From Cellvibrionaceae bacterium (GTDB lineage Bacteria > Pseudomonadota > Gammaproteobacteria > Pseudomonadales > Cellvibrionaceae): a stretch of 60,948 nt of DNA. The notes under the pieces were generated by a model. It was not told the DNA's origin. It ran no database searches and saw only the letters and a list, made by a program, of their open reading frames with translations. Of the stretch, positions 21,227 through 31,234 are shown piece after piece. The position numbers and the translations under genes are program-made. Location: assembly GCA_025800365.1 (NCBI GenBank), contig JAOXRT010000216.1, positions 1 through 60,948 of the forward strand, in the 5' to 3' direction. Positions within the stretch are counted from its first letter, which is position 1, and each line of letters opens with the position of its first letter.

Positions 21227-21260
21227 AGAGGCTCTTTTGAGAGCGTGGTAAAGAGCCTCT
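21227..21260. terminator. Bidirectional terminator between the GDPD gene and lipA
   Basis: 11-bp inverted repeat: AGAGGCTCTTT (21227-21237) pairs with AAAGAGCCTCT (21250-21260) around a 12-nt loop. It lies between two convergent genes, with A/T-rich flanks on both sides but no long T-run. Confidence 0.6.
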
Positions 21261-21282
21261 TTGCCACCTAGCTGAAAGTCGC

Positions 21283-22293
21283 CTAGGAAACTTCCTCGCC
21301 ATGGGCCTGCTTATCAGCATGATAAGAAGAGCGAACCAGAGGTCCACATGCGGCATGAGTAAAGCCTAATTCTTTCGCCATGGCGGTATACTCATCAAAC
21401 TCATCAGGATGAACATAGCGATCTACAGCCAAGTGACTTTTTGATGGCTGCAGATACTGACCAATTGTCAGCATATCGATATCATGCTCACGCATATCCC
21501 GCATCACCTCAAAGATTTCCTCTTTGCTTTCACCCAAGCCCACCATCAGACCCGACTTGGTCAATACATCGGGGCGACGCTTCTTATACTCTTTGAGCAG
21601 CTTAAGTGACCAGGCGTAATTTGCGCCTGGGCGAGACTGGCGATATAAACGAGGCACGGTTTCCAAATTGTGATTGAACACGTCCGGCGCTTCGGCCTCT
21701 AAAATATCTAGCGCTTTATCCATTCTGCCACGAAAATCAGGGGTCAGGATTTCAACCTGTAAGTTTGGAGATAATTCGCGGGCGTCACGAATACAATCCG
21801 CAAAATGCTGAGCCCCACCATCACGTAAATCGTCGCGATCAACTGAGGTAATTACCACGTATTTCAAACGCATCTCAGCAATCGCTTCGGCTAGGTTTCT
21901 AGGCTCATCTTGATCAAGCGGCAATGGCTTACCATGGCCAACATCACAGAAAGGGCAGCGCCTTGTACAGATCTCTCCCATAATCATAAAGGTCGCGGTG
22001 CCGCCGGCGAAACACTCTCCTAAATTGGGGCAGCTAGCCTCTTCACAAACACTCGCGAGGCCGTTTTTACGGAGGATTTTTTTAATGCGATCCACCTCCG
22101 GCGAAGCCGTCATACGAACTCGAATCCACTCGGGCTTTCGCTTAACCTCATCACTAGCGATAACTTTTACGGGGATGCGCTCCACCTTGTCGGCATCACG
22201 GAGCTTTTCGCCGGCTTTATGTCGGCGGGTGCGCTTTACTGGCGTATTCTCAGGTCTATCACTCACGATTGTCTCACTCACAGGCCCCAGCAT
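21283..22293 (-). CDS. lipA: Lipoyl synthase
   Basis: A 336-residue radical-SAM enzyme inserting two sulfurs into protein-bound octanoyl groups. The radical-SAM cluster motif CTRRCPFC gives C109, C113 and C116; the auxiliary cluster uses C83, C88 and C94 ([12 protein letters not shown]). The conserved C-terminal RSSYHAD supplies the auxiliary-cluster serine. The ATG at 22293 overlaps lipB by 20 nt; a GTG at 22281 preceded by GGGG is an alternative start. Works directly after LipB in the same operon. Confidence 0.97.
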   Translation of the reverse strand: MLGPVSETIVSDRPENTPVKRTRRHKAGEKLRDADKVERIPVKVIASDEVKRKPEWIRVRMTASPEVDRIKKILRKNGLASVCEEASCPNLGECFAGGTATFMIMGEICTRRCPFCDVGHGKPLPLDQDEPRNLAEAIAEMRLKYVVITSVDRDDLRDGGAQHFADCIRDARELSPNLQVEILTPDFRGRMDKALDILEAEAPDVFNHNLETVPRLYRQSRPGANYAWSLKLLKEYKKRRPDVLTKSGLMVGLGESKEEIFEVMRDMREHDIDMLTIGQYLQPSKSHLAVDRYVHPDEFDEYTAMAKELGFTHAACGPLVRSSYHADKQAHGEEVS

Positions 22294-22936
22294 CAGGCAG
22301 GCCTGCTACTAATGTTTTTTTATCGTAGCCCAACTGCTCCATTAAACAGCGAACCAATTCATTTTCAATGCTATCCATACTTGGTGTTGGCTCAATAAGA
22401 TCGGCCATCTGCACCATTTCCAAACCCTGATAACCACATGGGTTAATTCTTAAAAAAGGCTCCAGCGACATCTCAACATTCAAACTTAAGCCGTGAAAGC
22501 TACAACCCTTTCTTACTCTCAAACCCAATGACGCAATCTTTGCATCATTAATATAAACCCCAGGAGCATCAGCTTTCGGGTAGGCTTCTAAACCAAAGCT
22601 AGCTAGGGTTTTTACTAAAGCCTGCTCAATAGCCGTTACTAAGTCACGAACACCAATACCCAATCGGCGAAGATCAATGAGTGGGTACAATACTAGCTGC
22701 CCAGGCCCGTGGTAAGTTACCTGACCACCACGGTCTACTTGCACCACTGGAATATCGCCAGGCATCAATACATGCTCTGCCTTACCGGCCTGCCCTTGGG
22801 TAAAAACCGGCGGATGTTGCACCAACCAAAATTCGTCAGCGCTAGTGGAATCACGTTGATCAGTGTAGTTAGACATAGAGCGCCAGACTGGCTCATAGTC
22901 CATTAAATCAAGCTTGCGAACTTGTACTGCAGGCAT
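22274..22936 (-). CDS. lipB: Octanoyl-[ACP]:protein N-octanoyltransferase
   Basis: A 220-residue transferase that moves octanoate from ACP to lipoyl domains, providing the LipA substrate. Motifs are [18 protein letters not shown], the catalytic lysine in KIASLGLRV (K133) and the catalytic cysteine C167 in NPCGYQG. It begins immediately after the ybeD-like stop and overlaps lipA, so the three are translated from one message. Confidence 0.97.
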   Translation of the reverse strand: MPAVQVRKLDLMDYEPVWRSMSNYTDQRDSTSADEFWLVQHPPVFTQGQAGKAEHVLMPGDIPVVQVDRGGQVTYHGPGQLVLYPLIDLRRLGIGVRDLVTAIEQALVKTLASFGLEAYPKADAPGVYINDAKIASLGLRVRKGCSFHGLSLNVEMSLEPFLRINPCGYQGLEMVQMADLIEPTPSMDSIENELVRCLMEQLGYDKKTLVAGLPDAGACE

Positions 22937-23209
22937 CTATAAAACCATTTTAACCAAGGGGCTGCTTTGAAGGTCCTTATGCAGAGCCTCTAGCTGCTCC
23001 ACTCCGGTAGCCGTGATAAAGACAGTCAAAGATTGAAAGCTGCCTTTACTACTGTCTTTTAGACGAATTCTCTCTGGATCAAAGCCAGGCGCATGCTCAT
23101 TGAATACACGCATTACTAGCGCGTGCAATTCATCACCTGCATCACCCATAACTTTAATGGGGTAATTCTCGCAAGGAAATTCAATTTTAGGGGCGTCTGG
23201 CTGGCTCAT
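22937..23209 (-). CDS. ybeD: YbeD/DUF493-family protein
   Basis: A 90-residue small alpha/beta (ACT-like) protein. The family signature is visible as FPCENYPIKVMGDAG near the start, then SSKGSFQSLTVFITATGVEQLEALHKDL. Position between dacA and lipB is the conserved enterobacterial and pseudomonad order. Molecular function is not established; a regulatory role for lipoate or wall genes has only the gene order behind it. Confidence 0.93.
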   Translation of the reverse strand: MSQPDAPKIEFPCENYPIKVMGDAGDELHALVMRVFNEHAPGFDPERIRLKDSSKGSFQSLTVFITATGVEQLEALHKDLQSSPLVKMVL

Positions 23210-23333
23210 CTTGTCGTTCCGAGTAGATCAAAGTACAAGAAGCATTATACCGCAAAGCTAGCCGGAGAGAGAGGAAGCGGCGAATTCAGAGATTTGTACT
23301 AAATTCGCCGTAAAAAACGACTTAAAAAGAAAC

Positions 23334-24476
23334 TTAAGCGAAGAGATTAAAGATAAATAGCTTGATCGTATCCCATAAGCGAGCAAAGAAACCCGCCTCT
23401 TGAACCGGCTCTAGAGCGACCAACGGCACCTCAGCAATCTGCTTACCATCAAGCTCTAGCTGCAAACGTCCTAGCTCTTGCCCTTCGCTAATTGGTGCTT
23501 CAATAACCTCATCAAGCTTAACGCTCTGCTTTATACGCTCTTGCCCACGTCTTGGAATGGTTAAAGACAGCGCCTTATTAACACCAATAGCTACTTCCTT
23601 GGCCTGACCACCCCATACACGCTGAGAGGCAAACTGTTGACCAGCTTCCAGGGCTTGATGCGTCTCATAATAGCGGAAACCGTAGGCCATTAGCTTTTGA
23701 GATTCTGCGGCACGAGCTTTATCTGAACGGGTACCCATCACTACAGAAATCAAACGCATACCACTTTTCACACCAGAAGCCACCAAGCAGTAACCCGCCT
23801 CTTCGGTATGGCCCGTCTTCAAACCGTCAATTGATTTATCTAAAAACAGCAAGCGATTCCGATTCATTTGATCGATGCCGTTGTAAGAAAAAGATCGCTC
23901 CGCATAGATTTCATAATGCTCAGGATAATCATTGATGATGGCTTTCGCTAAAATCGCCAAATCACGCGCCGTGGTGTAGTGGCCTTCAGCTGGCCAGCCT
24001 GTGGCATTTAAAAATTGCGTACTGGTCATCCCCAAGATCGCCGCCTGCTGGTTCATAACATCAGCAAAGGCTTCTTCACTGCCCGCTATATGCTCAGCCA
24101 AAGCAACACTGGCATCATTGCCGGATTGAATAATGACACCGCGCAATAAATCCTTAACGCTAACCTGAGTGCCTTCGCGGATAAACATTTTAGAGCCGCC
24201 CATCTTCCAAGCTCGCACTGAGATATTAACCATATCTTCAGCCGCTACATTTCCCCTATCCATCTCACTGGAAACGATATAGCTAGTCATCATCTTTGTG
24301 AGGCTGGCGGGCGGTAGCATTTCGTCCGCATTATGCTCAACCAGCACCTCACCGGTTTCAGCATCTATTAGTAAATAGGCCGTTGCTGCCAATTGCGGCG
24401 GGGCCGGTATAAGCTGTTGAGCCAATGCCGACGTTACACTTAGGCACAAGATTAAAAAAGTAACAATAGTTCTCAT
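23334..24476 (-). CDS. dacA: D-alanyl-D-alanine carboxypeptidase (PBP5/6 type)
   Basis: A 380-residue periplasmic low-molecular-weight penicillin-binding protein that trims the terminal D-Ala from peptidoglycan pentapeptides. It has a signal peptide cut near ALAQ, the three active-site motifs SLTK (S58-K61), SGN (118-120) and KTG (220-222), a C-terminal beta domain and an amphipathic membrane anchor at the end (FFARLWDTIKLFIFNLF). Gene order rlpA-dacA-ybeD-lipB-lipA is conserved. Confidence 0.96.
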   Translation of the reverse strand: MRTIVTFLILCLSVTSALAQQLIPAPPQLAATAYLLIDAETGEVLVEHNADEMLPPASLTKMMTSYIVSSEMDRGNVAAEDMVNISVRAWKMGGSKMFIREGTQVSVKDLLRGVIIQSGNDASVALAEHIAGSEEAFADVMNQQAAILGMTSTQFLNATGWPAEGHYTTARDLAILAKAIINDYPEHYEIYAERSFSYNGIDQMNRNRLLFLDKSIDGLKTGHTEEAGYCLVASGVKSGMRLISVVMGTRSDKARAAESQKLMAYGFRYYETHQALEAGQQFASQRVWGGQAKEVAIGVNKALSLTIPRRGQERIKQSVKLDEVIEAPISEGQELGRLQLELDGKQIAEVPLVALEPVQEAGFFARLWDTIKLFIFNLFA

Positions 24477-24498
24477 GTGTCTAGACAGTCCTATTTAT

Positions 24499-25353
24499 TT
24501 AGTCATTTACCACAAACCCCGAACCTAAGCTCAGAGCCTGTAAAGTTTGTTTTACAGCCGTAAGATCACCCACTTTCTGCAGTGGGCCAATATGCACCTT
24601 AAATAAGCCTTTCGCTTGTTGCAATCGCATCGGCTCAGCAATTTGTTGCCGCAAATCCGCCATTAATTTCTCAGCCGCCGCTCTTTGGCTAAACGCGGCA
24701 ACTTGCAAAAATGATTGATTGCTTGCAACCGTTTCATTTTTGTTTTGGCGCTCTACATCAACGGCAGCGAGGGCTGGCGTGTTAGTTTGCGAAGCCGCCA
24801 CATAGCCCGGGTAATTCAGTGGAGGGTTACCGCTATCTATAGCCTCTACTGAAACCATAGCTGTACCCTGCTCTGCAAAACCTAACTTGCTAGCGGCAGC
24901 ATAACTTAAATCAATTATTCGATCACCGTGGAAGGGGCCTCGATCGTTAACCCGCACCACTACCGAGCGGCCATTTTGGTGATTTGTGACCCTAACATAA
25001 CTGGGAATTGGTAGTGTCTTATGGGCAGCGGTCATTGCGTACATATCATATACTTCGCCGTTGGAAGTATTACGGCCGTGAAATTTTTTACCGTACCAAG
25101 ACGCTTCACCTTGTTGGCGAAAGCCCTTCGAATCAGCCATTACATAATAGCTGACCCCGAAAATTTCATAGGGGCTTTTATTGCCCGCACGCCCACGACT
25201 TTCTTTTTTAGGGATAGCATCCGCCAAGCCTGAAAAATCAAGCGGACGAGAGGGGCCGCTATCTCTAACTTCTTGTTGACTACAGGCAGCAAGCAATAAC
25301 AGAACAGATAACTGCCCCAATTTAGTAATATGCCGAGCCCGTAAAAGATCCAC
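24499..25353 (-). CDS. rlpA: RlpA septal-ring lytic transglycosylase lipoprotein
   Basis: A 284-residue outer-membrane lipoprotein with lipobox LLLLAACSQQ. The double-psi beta-barrel domain (about residues 80-175) has GEASWYGKKFHGRNTSNGE, MYAMTAAHKTLP and VVVRVNDRGPFH; its Asp and His are the catalytic region in RlpA. A C-terminal SPOR domain (about 210-284) binds denuded septal glycan. RlpA of Pseudomonas cleaves glycan lacking peptide stems. It lies 4 nt after mltB, so the two lytic enzymes are co-expressed. Confidence 0.94.
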   Translation of the reverse strand: MDLLRARHITKLGQLSVLLLLAACSQQEVRDSGPSRPLDFSGLADAIPKKESRGRAGNKSPYEIFGVSYYVMADSKGFRQQGEASWYGKKFHGRNTSNGEVYDMYAMTAAHKTLPIPSYVRVTNHQNGRSVVVRVNDRGPFHGDRIIDLSYAAASKLGFAEQGTAMVSVEAIDSGNPPLNYPGYVAASQTNTPALAAVDVERQNKNETVASNQSFLQVAAFSQRAAAEKLMADLRQQIAEPMRLQQAKGLFKVHIGPLQKVGDLTAVKQTLQALSLGSGFVVND

Positions 25354-25357
25354 TATA

Positions 25358-26371
25358 TTATCCTTTAGCCTTTTTTAAATCGTATTGTTTACGAATTTCC
25401 TGAGCCAATTGGTAAACCGCCATGGCGTACATACGGCTATGATTATAACGGGTAATAACATAAAAGTTGTGCAAGCCCAACCAATACTCGGTACCTTTAG
25501 CTCCTTCCAACTTAACAAGGCTACTCACCTCGTCGCCAGGAAGGTCTATCATTGCCTTGAAACCCGCCTCGCCTAAAGATGAAACTGTGTACTTAGGCTT
25601 GAGCGACTGATTGGCCAACTCTGCTTGAAAGTTCTTTTCCAAAGCGGCCCGGGCAACCACAGGCGCCCCCTGACGCCAGCCGTGGTGTTTAAAATAATTA
25701 GCGACGCTGCCAATGGCATCTCTTTTGTTTTTCCATATATCGGCAACCTTATCGCCATCAAAGTCAACAGCATAAGAGCGGAAGCTGGACGGCATAAATT
25801 GCCCATAACCCATCGCACCTGCATAAGACCCCTTTAACGCCAATGGATCCTGCTGCTGCTCACGAGTGAGCCGCAAAAAGTGCTTGAGTTCCTTAGTAAA
25901 GAACTCACTTCTTCTAGGGTAATCAAAAGCCAAGGTAGAAAGAGCGTCCAGCACTCGATAGCCACCCATAATTCGCCCATAACGAGTCTCAACACCAATA
26001 ATGGCCACTATAATTTCCTGGGGAACCCCATACTTCTCTGAGGCAGCATCTAAGGCCGATTGGTTTTTCTGCCAAAACTCAACCCCTTTAGGCGTGCGCT
26101 TACCATCAAGAAACAACTTGCGATAATCTTTCCACTCTAGAGCTTTTTCTGCAGGGCGCGACATGGCCTTCAAGATCGATTGTTTTTTCTTAGCCTCGGT
26201 AAATAAGGCTTCCAATTCCGACCTATCAAAATCATGCTCAGCAACCATTTCATCGATCAACTTAATGGCCTGAGGGTGCTGGGCATAGTTTTCAGCAACG
26301 CTTAGGGTAGATGTCAGCGACGCCGATATTGCCAGCATCGCTACTCCAATATTCTTTAAACCTGTAATCAT
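25358..26371 (-). CDS. mltB: Lytic murein transglycosylase B
   Basis: A 337-residue exported transglycosylase that cleaves MurNAc-GlcNAc with 1,6-anhydro product formation. The catalytic glutamate is E128 in IIGVETRYGRIMGGYRVLDAL. Other landmarks are DYPRRSEFFTKELKHFL, GSYAGAMGYGQFMPSSFRSYAVDFDGDKVADIW and the NYFKHHGW block. The N-terminus is a signal peptide (AMLAISASLTSTLSVA) without a lipobox cysteine, so it is probably soluble or the anchor differs from E. coli MltB. A 21-bp triple repeat lies just upstream. Confidence 0.94.
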   Translation of the reverse strand: MITGLKNIGVAMLAISASLTSTLSVAENYAQHPQAIKLIDEMVAEHDFDRSELEALFTEAKKKQSILKAMSRPAEKALEWKDYRKLFLDGKRTPKGVEFWQKNQSALDAASEKYGVPQEIIVAIIGVETRYGRIMGGYRVLDALSTLAFDYPRRSEFFTKELKHFLRLTREQQQDPLALKGSYAGAMGYGQFMPSSFRSYAVDFDGDKVADIWKNKRDAIGSVANYFKHHGWRQGAPVVARAALEKNFQAELANQSLKPKYTVSSLGEAGFKAMIDLPGDEVSSLVKLEGAKGTEYWLGLHNFYVITRYNHSRMYAMAVYQLAQEIRKQYDLKKAKG

Positions 26372-26397
26372 CTATAAGGCTCTTCTAGTATCTCTGT

Positions 26398-26460
26398 GTA
26401 TCTTTCAATAAAGCCAGCTAATCTTTTTATAAAGCTAACTTATCTTTCAATAAAGTGCAG
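26398..26460. repeat. Three 21-bp tandem repeats with CTTT-N4-AAAG symmetry upstream of mltB
   Basis: Three consecutive 21-bp units at 26398-26418, 26419-26439 and 26440-26460. The consensus is near TATCTTTCAATAAAGC; the first and third units share TATCTTTCAATAAAG exactly and the middle has CTTTTTATAAAG. Each unit holds a CTTT/AAAG dyad, so dyad centres are exactly two helical turns apart. It sits 27 bp upstream of the mltB ATG, in the rodA-mltB gap, and is a candidate operator array or leader hairpin. Confidence 0.6.
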
Positions 26461-26546
26461 CAGCCCATACAGCAATCAACGTTATCAATAAGCGACGTTT
26501 TAGCTAAGCCCCCTAAATCCGTAACTAAAGGGCTACCACCGGCGTA

Positions 26547-27692
26547 TCAAATACTCACCTTTCTGCGCTCAGTACTAATCGCCATTAGCAAGCCAAAACC
26601 TGTGAGCAGAGTAACCAAGGCTGTGCCACCATGACTAACCAAGGGCAAAGGTACTCCTACTACTGGTAATAAACCCGTCACCATTCCAATATTTACAAAA
26701 ATGTAAACAAAAAAAGTGAAGGTAATACAACCTGCCAAGATTCGATTAAAGCTTGATTGCGCTCTAGCGGCTATCAATAGGCCGCGACCTAAGATAAATA
26801 AATAAATCAGCAATAGCAGCAGCACCCCCAATAAACCAAACTCTTCTGCTAAGACTGCGATAATAAAATCTGTGTGGCTTTCTGGCAGGAAATTCAACTG
26901 AGACTGAGTGCCATTCATCCAGCCTTTTCCATACACTCCTCCGGAGCCAATAGCCGTTTTAGATTGAATAATATTCCAGCCTGCCCCAAGTTTATCGGCC
27001 TCAGGATTAAACATGGTTAGGATGCGCTGCTTCTGATAATCCCGCAATACAAATTGCCACATAGGCCAAGCACTCATTAGGGCTAGCAAGGCGGCCCCCA
27101 AAATATAGCGCCACCGCAGCCCTGCGAAAAATAGGCCTATTAAGCCAGAAGCCGCAATCAACAAAGAGGTTCCTAAATCAGGCTGTTCAAGAATAAGCAC
27201 CGTTGGCAGGCCAACAATCATTAAGCTCACGACAATATGCTTAAAGCTTGGCGGTAAAACTCTCACCCCCAAGTAGGAAGCCACCATCATTGGCACAGCG
27301 AGCTTGATGACCTCTGAAGGCTGGAATCGAAAACCTCCTATACTCAACCAACGCTGCGCGCCCTTCGCCCCAGTACCCATAACCAGTACAAGAGCCAGCA
27401 AGCCAACACCTCCAAGATAAAACCAAGGTGACCAGCGCTGCAAAAAGCTCATCTTAAACTGCGCCGCAGTAAACATGGCGACATAGCCAAGGGATATAAA
27501 AACTGTTTGGCGTTGAATGTAATATTTGGTCTCTCCGCTAGCGCTATACAATACGATTAAGCCAAAAGCGGTAAGCGCCAACAAACCAAGCAACAAGGGC
27601 ACATCAATATGAATTCGCTGCCACACCCCCATCGGTTTGCGTAAATCACGGCTAGCCTCTGGCATTCGGCGTTGAAAGTCTTGCTGAACCAT
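26547..27692 (-). CDS. rodA: Rod-shape-determining peptidoglycan glycosyltransferase RodA
   Basis: A 381-residue SEDS-family polymerase with about 10 membrane segments that extends glycan strands in the elongasome with PBP2. It has the large extracellular loop with KTAIGSGGVYGKGW and LPESHTDFIIAVLAEEFG, whose aspartate (D275) is the essential SEDS residue. Later family blocks are GLLPVVGVPLPLVSHGGTAL. The ATG shares one base with the mrdA stop (TAATG), so translation is coupled to its partner. Confidence 0.96.
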   Translation of the reverse strand: MVQQDFQRRMPEASRDLRKPMGVWQRIHIDVPLLLGLLALTAFGLIVLYSASGETKYYIQRQTVFISLGYVAMFTAAQFKMSFLQRWSPWFYLGGVGLLALVLVMGTGAKGAQRWLSIGGFRFQPSEVIKLAVPMMVASYLGVRVLPPSFKHIVVSLMIVGLPTVLILEQPDLGTSLLIAASGLIGLFFAGLRWRYILGAALLALMSAWPMWQFVLRDYQKQRILTMFNPEADKLGAGWNIIQSKTAIGSGGVYGKGWMNGTQSQLNFLPESHTDFIIAVLAEEFGLLGVLLLLLIYLFILGRGLLIAARAQSSFNRILAGCITFTFFVYIFVNIGMVTGLLPVVGVPLPLVSHGGTALVTLLTGFGLLMAISTERRKVSI

Positions 27693-29563
27693 TATCGGCC
27701 TACCTCGACATTGTCGAGCTGTCCATGAAGCAAATACTCATCGAATATTTCGCGTGCAACTTTTGCAGCCAAAGAACTCTTTTCCCCATTTTCTACAATG
27801 ACAGCTACTGCTATCTTTGGATTTTCCGCGGGTGCATAGCCAACAAATAAGGCATGGTCCCGCTGTCTTTCTGCTAGAGCTTCTGAATCGTATTCCGCAT
27901 CTTGTGCAATCCCAACCACCTGGGCAGTTCCTGTCTTTCCGGCCATCCGAAAATTAGCCTTTCTTGCGATCGACTTCGCCGTCCCTCTTTGCCCGTGCAC
28001 AACTTCTTCCATCGATTGCATAACCAGGGACCAGTTTTTCTCACTGGCCTCGACTACCTTAGTCGCTTTATCCGGCAACTCTTGCTCGCCGACTTTCTTC
28101 ACCAGTCTAGGTTGGCGATGAACACCTTTTGATGCCAAGGTCGCTGTCATTGAAGCCAGCTGCAAAGGCGTCGTCAAAACAAAGCCCTGGCCAATCCCCA
28201 TGTTCAAACTGTCACCCGGAAACCAAGGCAAGCCCCTAACCGCTCTCTTCCATTTACGGGAAGGCCATAAACCAGATCGCTCACTGGGAATATCAACACC
28301 CGTACGCTCACCTAAGCCAAACTTATCGCCAAAGTCGTGCATGCGATCGATGCCCATACGAAACGCCAAGTCGTAGTAATAAACATCACAAGATTGTGCA
28401 ACAGCTTGCTTTAAGGCTATACGATGACCATGGCCACGCTTCTTCCAGTCTCGATATTTGCGCTCCTCACCTTCAAGCTGATAGAAGCCTGGGTCACGCA
28501 CGGAATAATGCTCATCAATTATCTTGGCTTCCAGCCCACCCAAAGCCAACATTGGCTTTAAAGTCGAGCCTGGCGGATAACCACCTTGAATAGCCCGATT
28601 AAAAAGCGGCAGATCTGGCGACTCATTTAAGGCTCTATAGTTTTTATAGCTAATCCCGGTCACAAATAAATTAGGGTCATAACTAGGTGCACTCACCATG
28701 GCTAAAACACCACCGGTTTCAATTTCCATAGCGACTACAGCACCGCGCCGGCCACCGAGTGCGGCATAAGCTTTTCTCTGCAACTGTGCATCCAGAAACA
28801 ATTGCAAGTTCTGGCCCGGAGTAGGATCCGTTCTCTCCAATACCCTCAACACTCGACCTCTAGCATTGGTTTCCACTTGCTGATAGCCAACATCACCGAG
28901 CAAGAGCCTCTCATACTGTTTCTCTAGGCCGATCTTGCCAATGGAGTCTGTACCGTTATACAAGGCATATTCTTCAGGGGTCAGCGATTTTAGTTCACGC
29001 TCATTAATTCGCCCCACATAGCCAACATTGTGGGCAAACAGATCTTGTTGCGGGTAATAGCGTACCAACTGCGCCTCAACCACCACTCCTTTTAAGCGGT
29101 ATTCGTTGACCGCAATCTTGGCAATTTCTTCTTCATCCAAAAGATAGCGTAAAGGAATTGGCTCGTAGGGACGGCGACGACGCTTAGGGCGTTTTAAGCG
29201 TTTGTAAAAGTCTTCCAGTTCATCGTCACTGATATCCACTAGCTGGCGTAACAAGCGCAAACTTGATTCCAATGAACCAACCTGCTCTTTTACAATTGAA
29301 AGCGTATAACTGGGACGATTTTCGGCAAGTAGCTCGCCACGACGCCCATAGATTAGGCCGCGCGTCGGCGGTAAGGGTTGCACCTGCACTCGGTTACGAT
29401 CAGATTGGGTAACATAGGTTTCATACTCAACAACTTGCAGAGTATATAGACGTGCAATAAGCACAATGATAAGCGCAACAATTAAGGCGGCGACGATAAT
29501 GGCGCGTCTAAAAAAGATTCGAGCTTCATTGTAATGATCTTTAAATCGCAGATGCTCAGACAT
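27692..29563 (-). CDS. mrdA: Penicillin-binding protein 2 (elongasome transpeptidase)
   Basis: A 623-residue class B PBP that cross-links side-wall peptidoglycan. It has one N-terminal membrane anchor (residues ~20-42), the dimerisation/pedestal domain starting RVQVQPLPPTRGLIYGRRG, and transpeptidase motifs STLK (S333-K336), SCD (391-393) and KTG (543-545). A very basic patch KRPKRRRRPYEP occupies residues ~125-134. Upstream of rodA in the conserved rlmH-mrdA-rodA order. Confidence 0.96.
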   Translation of the reverse strand: MSEHLRFKDHYNEARIFFRRAIIVAALIVALIIVLIARLYTLQVVEYETYVTQSDRNRVQVQPLPPTRGLIYGRRGELLAENRPSYTLSIVKEQVGSLESSLRLLRQLVDISDDELEDFYKRLKRPKRRRRPYEPIPLRYLLDEEEIAKIAVNEYRLKGVVVEAQLVRYYPQQDLFAHNVGYVGRINERELKSLTPEEYALYNGTDSIGKIGLEKQYERLLLGDVGYQQVETNARGRVLRVLERTDPTPGQNLQLFLDAQLQRKAYAALGGRRGAVVAMEIETGGVLAMVSAPSYDPNLFVTGISYKNYRALNESPDLPLFNRAIQGGYPPGSTLKPMLALGGLEAKIIDEHYSVRDPGFYQLEGEERKYRDWKKRGHGHRIALKQAVAQSCDVYYYDLAFRMGIDRMHDFGDKFGLGERTGVDIPSERSGLWPSRKWKRAVRGLPWFPGDSLNMGIGQGFVLTTPLQLASMTATLASKGVHRQPRLVKKVGEQELPDKATKVVEASEKNWSLVMQSMEEVVHGQRGTAKSIARKANFRMAGKTGTAQVVGIAQDAEYDSEALAERQRDHALFVGYAPAENPKIAVAVIVENGEKSSLAAKVAREIFDEYLLHGQLDNVEVGR

Positions 29564-29700
29564 GGCGAGATACTTCAGCTCTGCTCAAGACATTAACTTT
29601 TGGGCGCCCTTGAATTAGCCCCCTAGCTAGGATTTGTTCCATGCCGTCCCCAAGCAGCTAAGCCACTGCCGTCAAAGCTCTTCACTACACCACCCTGTTG

Positions 29701-30168
29701 TTATTTGTGATAGGGGTGATTATTTAAAATTGTCCAGGCCCGATACAGCTGCTCAATTAAGACTATTCTCACCAGCGGATGTGGCAATGTCAGCGCTGAC
29801 AGAGACCAACGCACATCCGCACGCTGCAAACACTGCTGCGATAAGCCGTCAGGCCCACCAATTAACAAGCTGTAGTTATTACCATCCATGCGCCAGTCTG
29901 CCAACTTATCGGCTAGCTGCTCAGTACTCCAAGGCTTGCCTTTCACATCAAGGGCGATCACCTTGTCACCATCGGGAATGGCCGCCAGCATTGCCTCACT
30001 TTCTTTAGCAATGGCCTTTTCTATTGAGGCATTTTTACCCCTAGGCCCAAGCGGCAATTCCAGCACCTCCACAGAAAAATCCCGTGGCAGGCGCTTTGCA
30101 TAATCTTTGTAGCCAGTTTCTACCCAGGCGGGCATTTTGGTACCAACAGCTATAATTCGAGTACGCAT
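29701..30168 (-). CDS. rlmH: 23S rRNA pseudouridine-1915 N3-methyltransferase RlmH
   Basis: A 155-residue SPOUT-class methyltransferase, full length. Typical motifs are an N-terminal [22 protein letters not shown], the knot SAM-binding region [13 protein letters not shown], and the C-terminal [28 protein letters not shown] with the catalytic His/Arg/Tyr tail. It lies 7 nt after rsfS. Confidence 0.97.
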   Translation of the reverse strand: MRTRIIAVGTKMPAWVETGYKDYAKRLPRDFSVEVLELPLGPRGKNASIEKAIAKESEAMLAAIPDGDKVIALDVKGKPWSTEQLADKLADWRMDGNNYSLLIGGPDGLSQQCLQRADVRWSLSALTLPHPLVRIVLIEQLYRAWTILNNHPYHK

Positions 30169-30175
30169 AGTTGAA

Positions 30176-30532
30176 TTAGTTCAGATCGCCTTCGTCACTT
30201 TCATCTTGGCGATTGGCTGGCTCCATGGACCAGAGTTTTTCCAGGTCATAAAAGCGTCGGCTTTGCTCCAACATAACATGCACTACAATACTACCTAGAT
30301 CCACCAAAACCCACTCACCGGTTTCCATGCCTTCAACCCCGAGAGGTTGCTCACCGGCCGCTTTAGCATCCATCACAACATTGTTGGCTAATGACTTCAC
30401 ATGGCGGTTAGATGTACCCGTAACAATGACAAGGGTATCCATTACATCGCTTAATTCAGCGACATCCAAACTTACAATATCTTGCCCTTTGACATCTTCC
30501 AGAGCATTGATGACAACTTGATTTAGATCCAA
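30176..30532 (-). CDS. rsfS: Ribosome silencing factor RsfS
   Basis: A 118-residue Iojap-family protein that binds uL14 on the 50S subunit and blocks subunit joining in stationary phase or starvation. Motifs are [30 protein letters not shown] and [14 protein letters not shown]. Sits between nadD and rlmH, the usual order. Confidence 0.96.
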   Translation of the reverse strand: MDLNQVVINALEDVKGQDIVSLDVAELSDVMDTLVIVTGTSNRHVKSLANNVVMDAKAAGEQPLGVEGMETGEWVLVDLGSIVVHVMLEQSRRFYDLEKLWSMEPANRQDESDEGDLN

Positions 30533-30550
30533 AAATAAAACCTCTTTGAG

Positions 30551-31234
30551 TTAGTTCGCACAGTATAGGCTGTGCTCTTCAATATAATTCGCCACACTTT
30601 GGGGCAATTCAGACAATTGCGAAGCAGGCACACCGGCAGCAAGCTGCTGCCTAATTTTCGTTGATGAAATATCCATTAAAGACGCCTCAAGCAACATCCA
30701 CCTGCCTTTTGGAGCCGCCAGTAATGGCGCAATATCAAAACACTGCCGAGCATTTAGCTCAGCCTGTAACTGCGGCGGCAGTGTATTTGCGCCCTCAGCC
30801 AAACTGCAACCTGGGCGAGCCAAGACGATCAAATTAGCCAGTTCAAACAACTGCTCCCAACGATGCCAGCGATGCAGCTGCATTAATGAGTCTAGCCCCA
30901 TACAAAAGCATAGGCAGGCTTTTTCATCATGCTCTAGGCGCCACTCCTGCAGCGTATCCACGGTATAAGATGGCCCACTGCGCTCCAACTCTCTAGCGTC
31001 CACCGATAAGCTAGAGGCCTCAGCCACCGCTAAATTCAACATTGCCAAGCGCTGCTCTGCAGAGACATTGGCCGAGCCCTTCAAGGGCTGTTGAGCAGCT
31101 GGCAACAAGGCCATACTCTGTAAGCCCAAGCTTTGCTGAACTTGTTCGGCAAGGCATATATGGCCACGATGCACAGGATCAAAGCTCCCCCCGAACAAGC
31201 CATAGGCCGAATGCTTAGTTGCGGATGTGACCAT
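30551..31234 (-). CDS. nadD: Nicotinate-nucleotide adenylyltransferase
   Basis: About 227 residues; joins ATP and nicotinate mononucleotide to give deamido-NAD. The nucleotidyltransferase motif [14 protein letters not shown] and the C-terminal [10 protein letters not shown] are diagnostic. The open frame extends to TTG (31240) and GTG (31237), but the first ATG is at 31234; any of these overlaps the end of proA by 20-26 nt, indicating translational coupling. Confidence 0.95.
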   Translation of the reverse strand: MVTSATKHSAYGLFGGSFDPVHRGHICLAEQVQQSLGLQSMALLPAAQQPLKGSANVSAEQRLAMLNLAVAEASSLSVDARELERSGPSYTVDTLQEWRLEHDEKACLCFCMGLDSLMQLHRWHRWEQLFELANLIVLARPGCSLAEGANTLPPQLQAELNARQCFDIAPLLAAPKGRWMLLEASLMDISSTKIRQQLAAGVPASQLSELPQSVANYIEEHSLYCAN

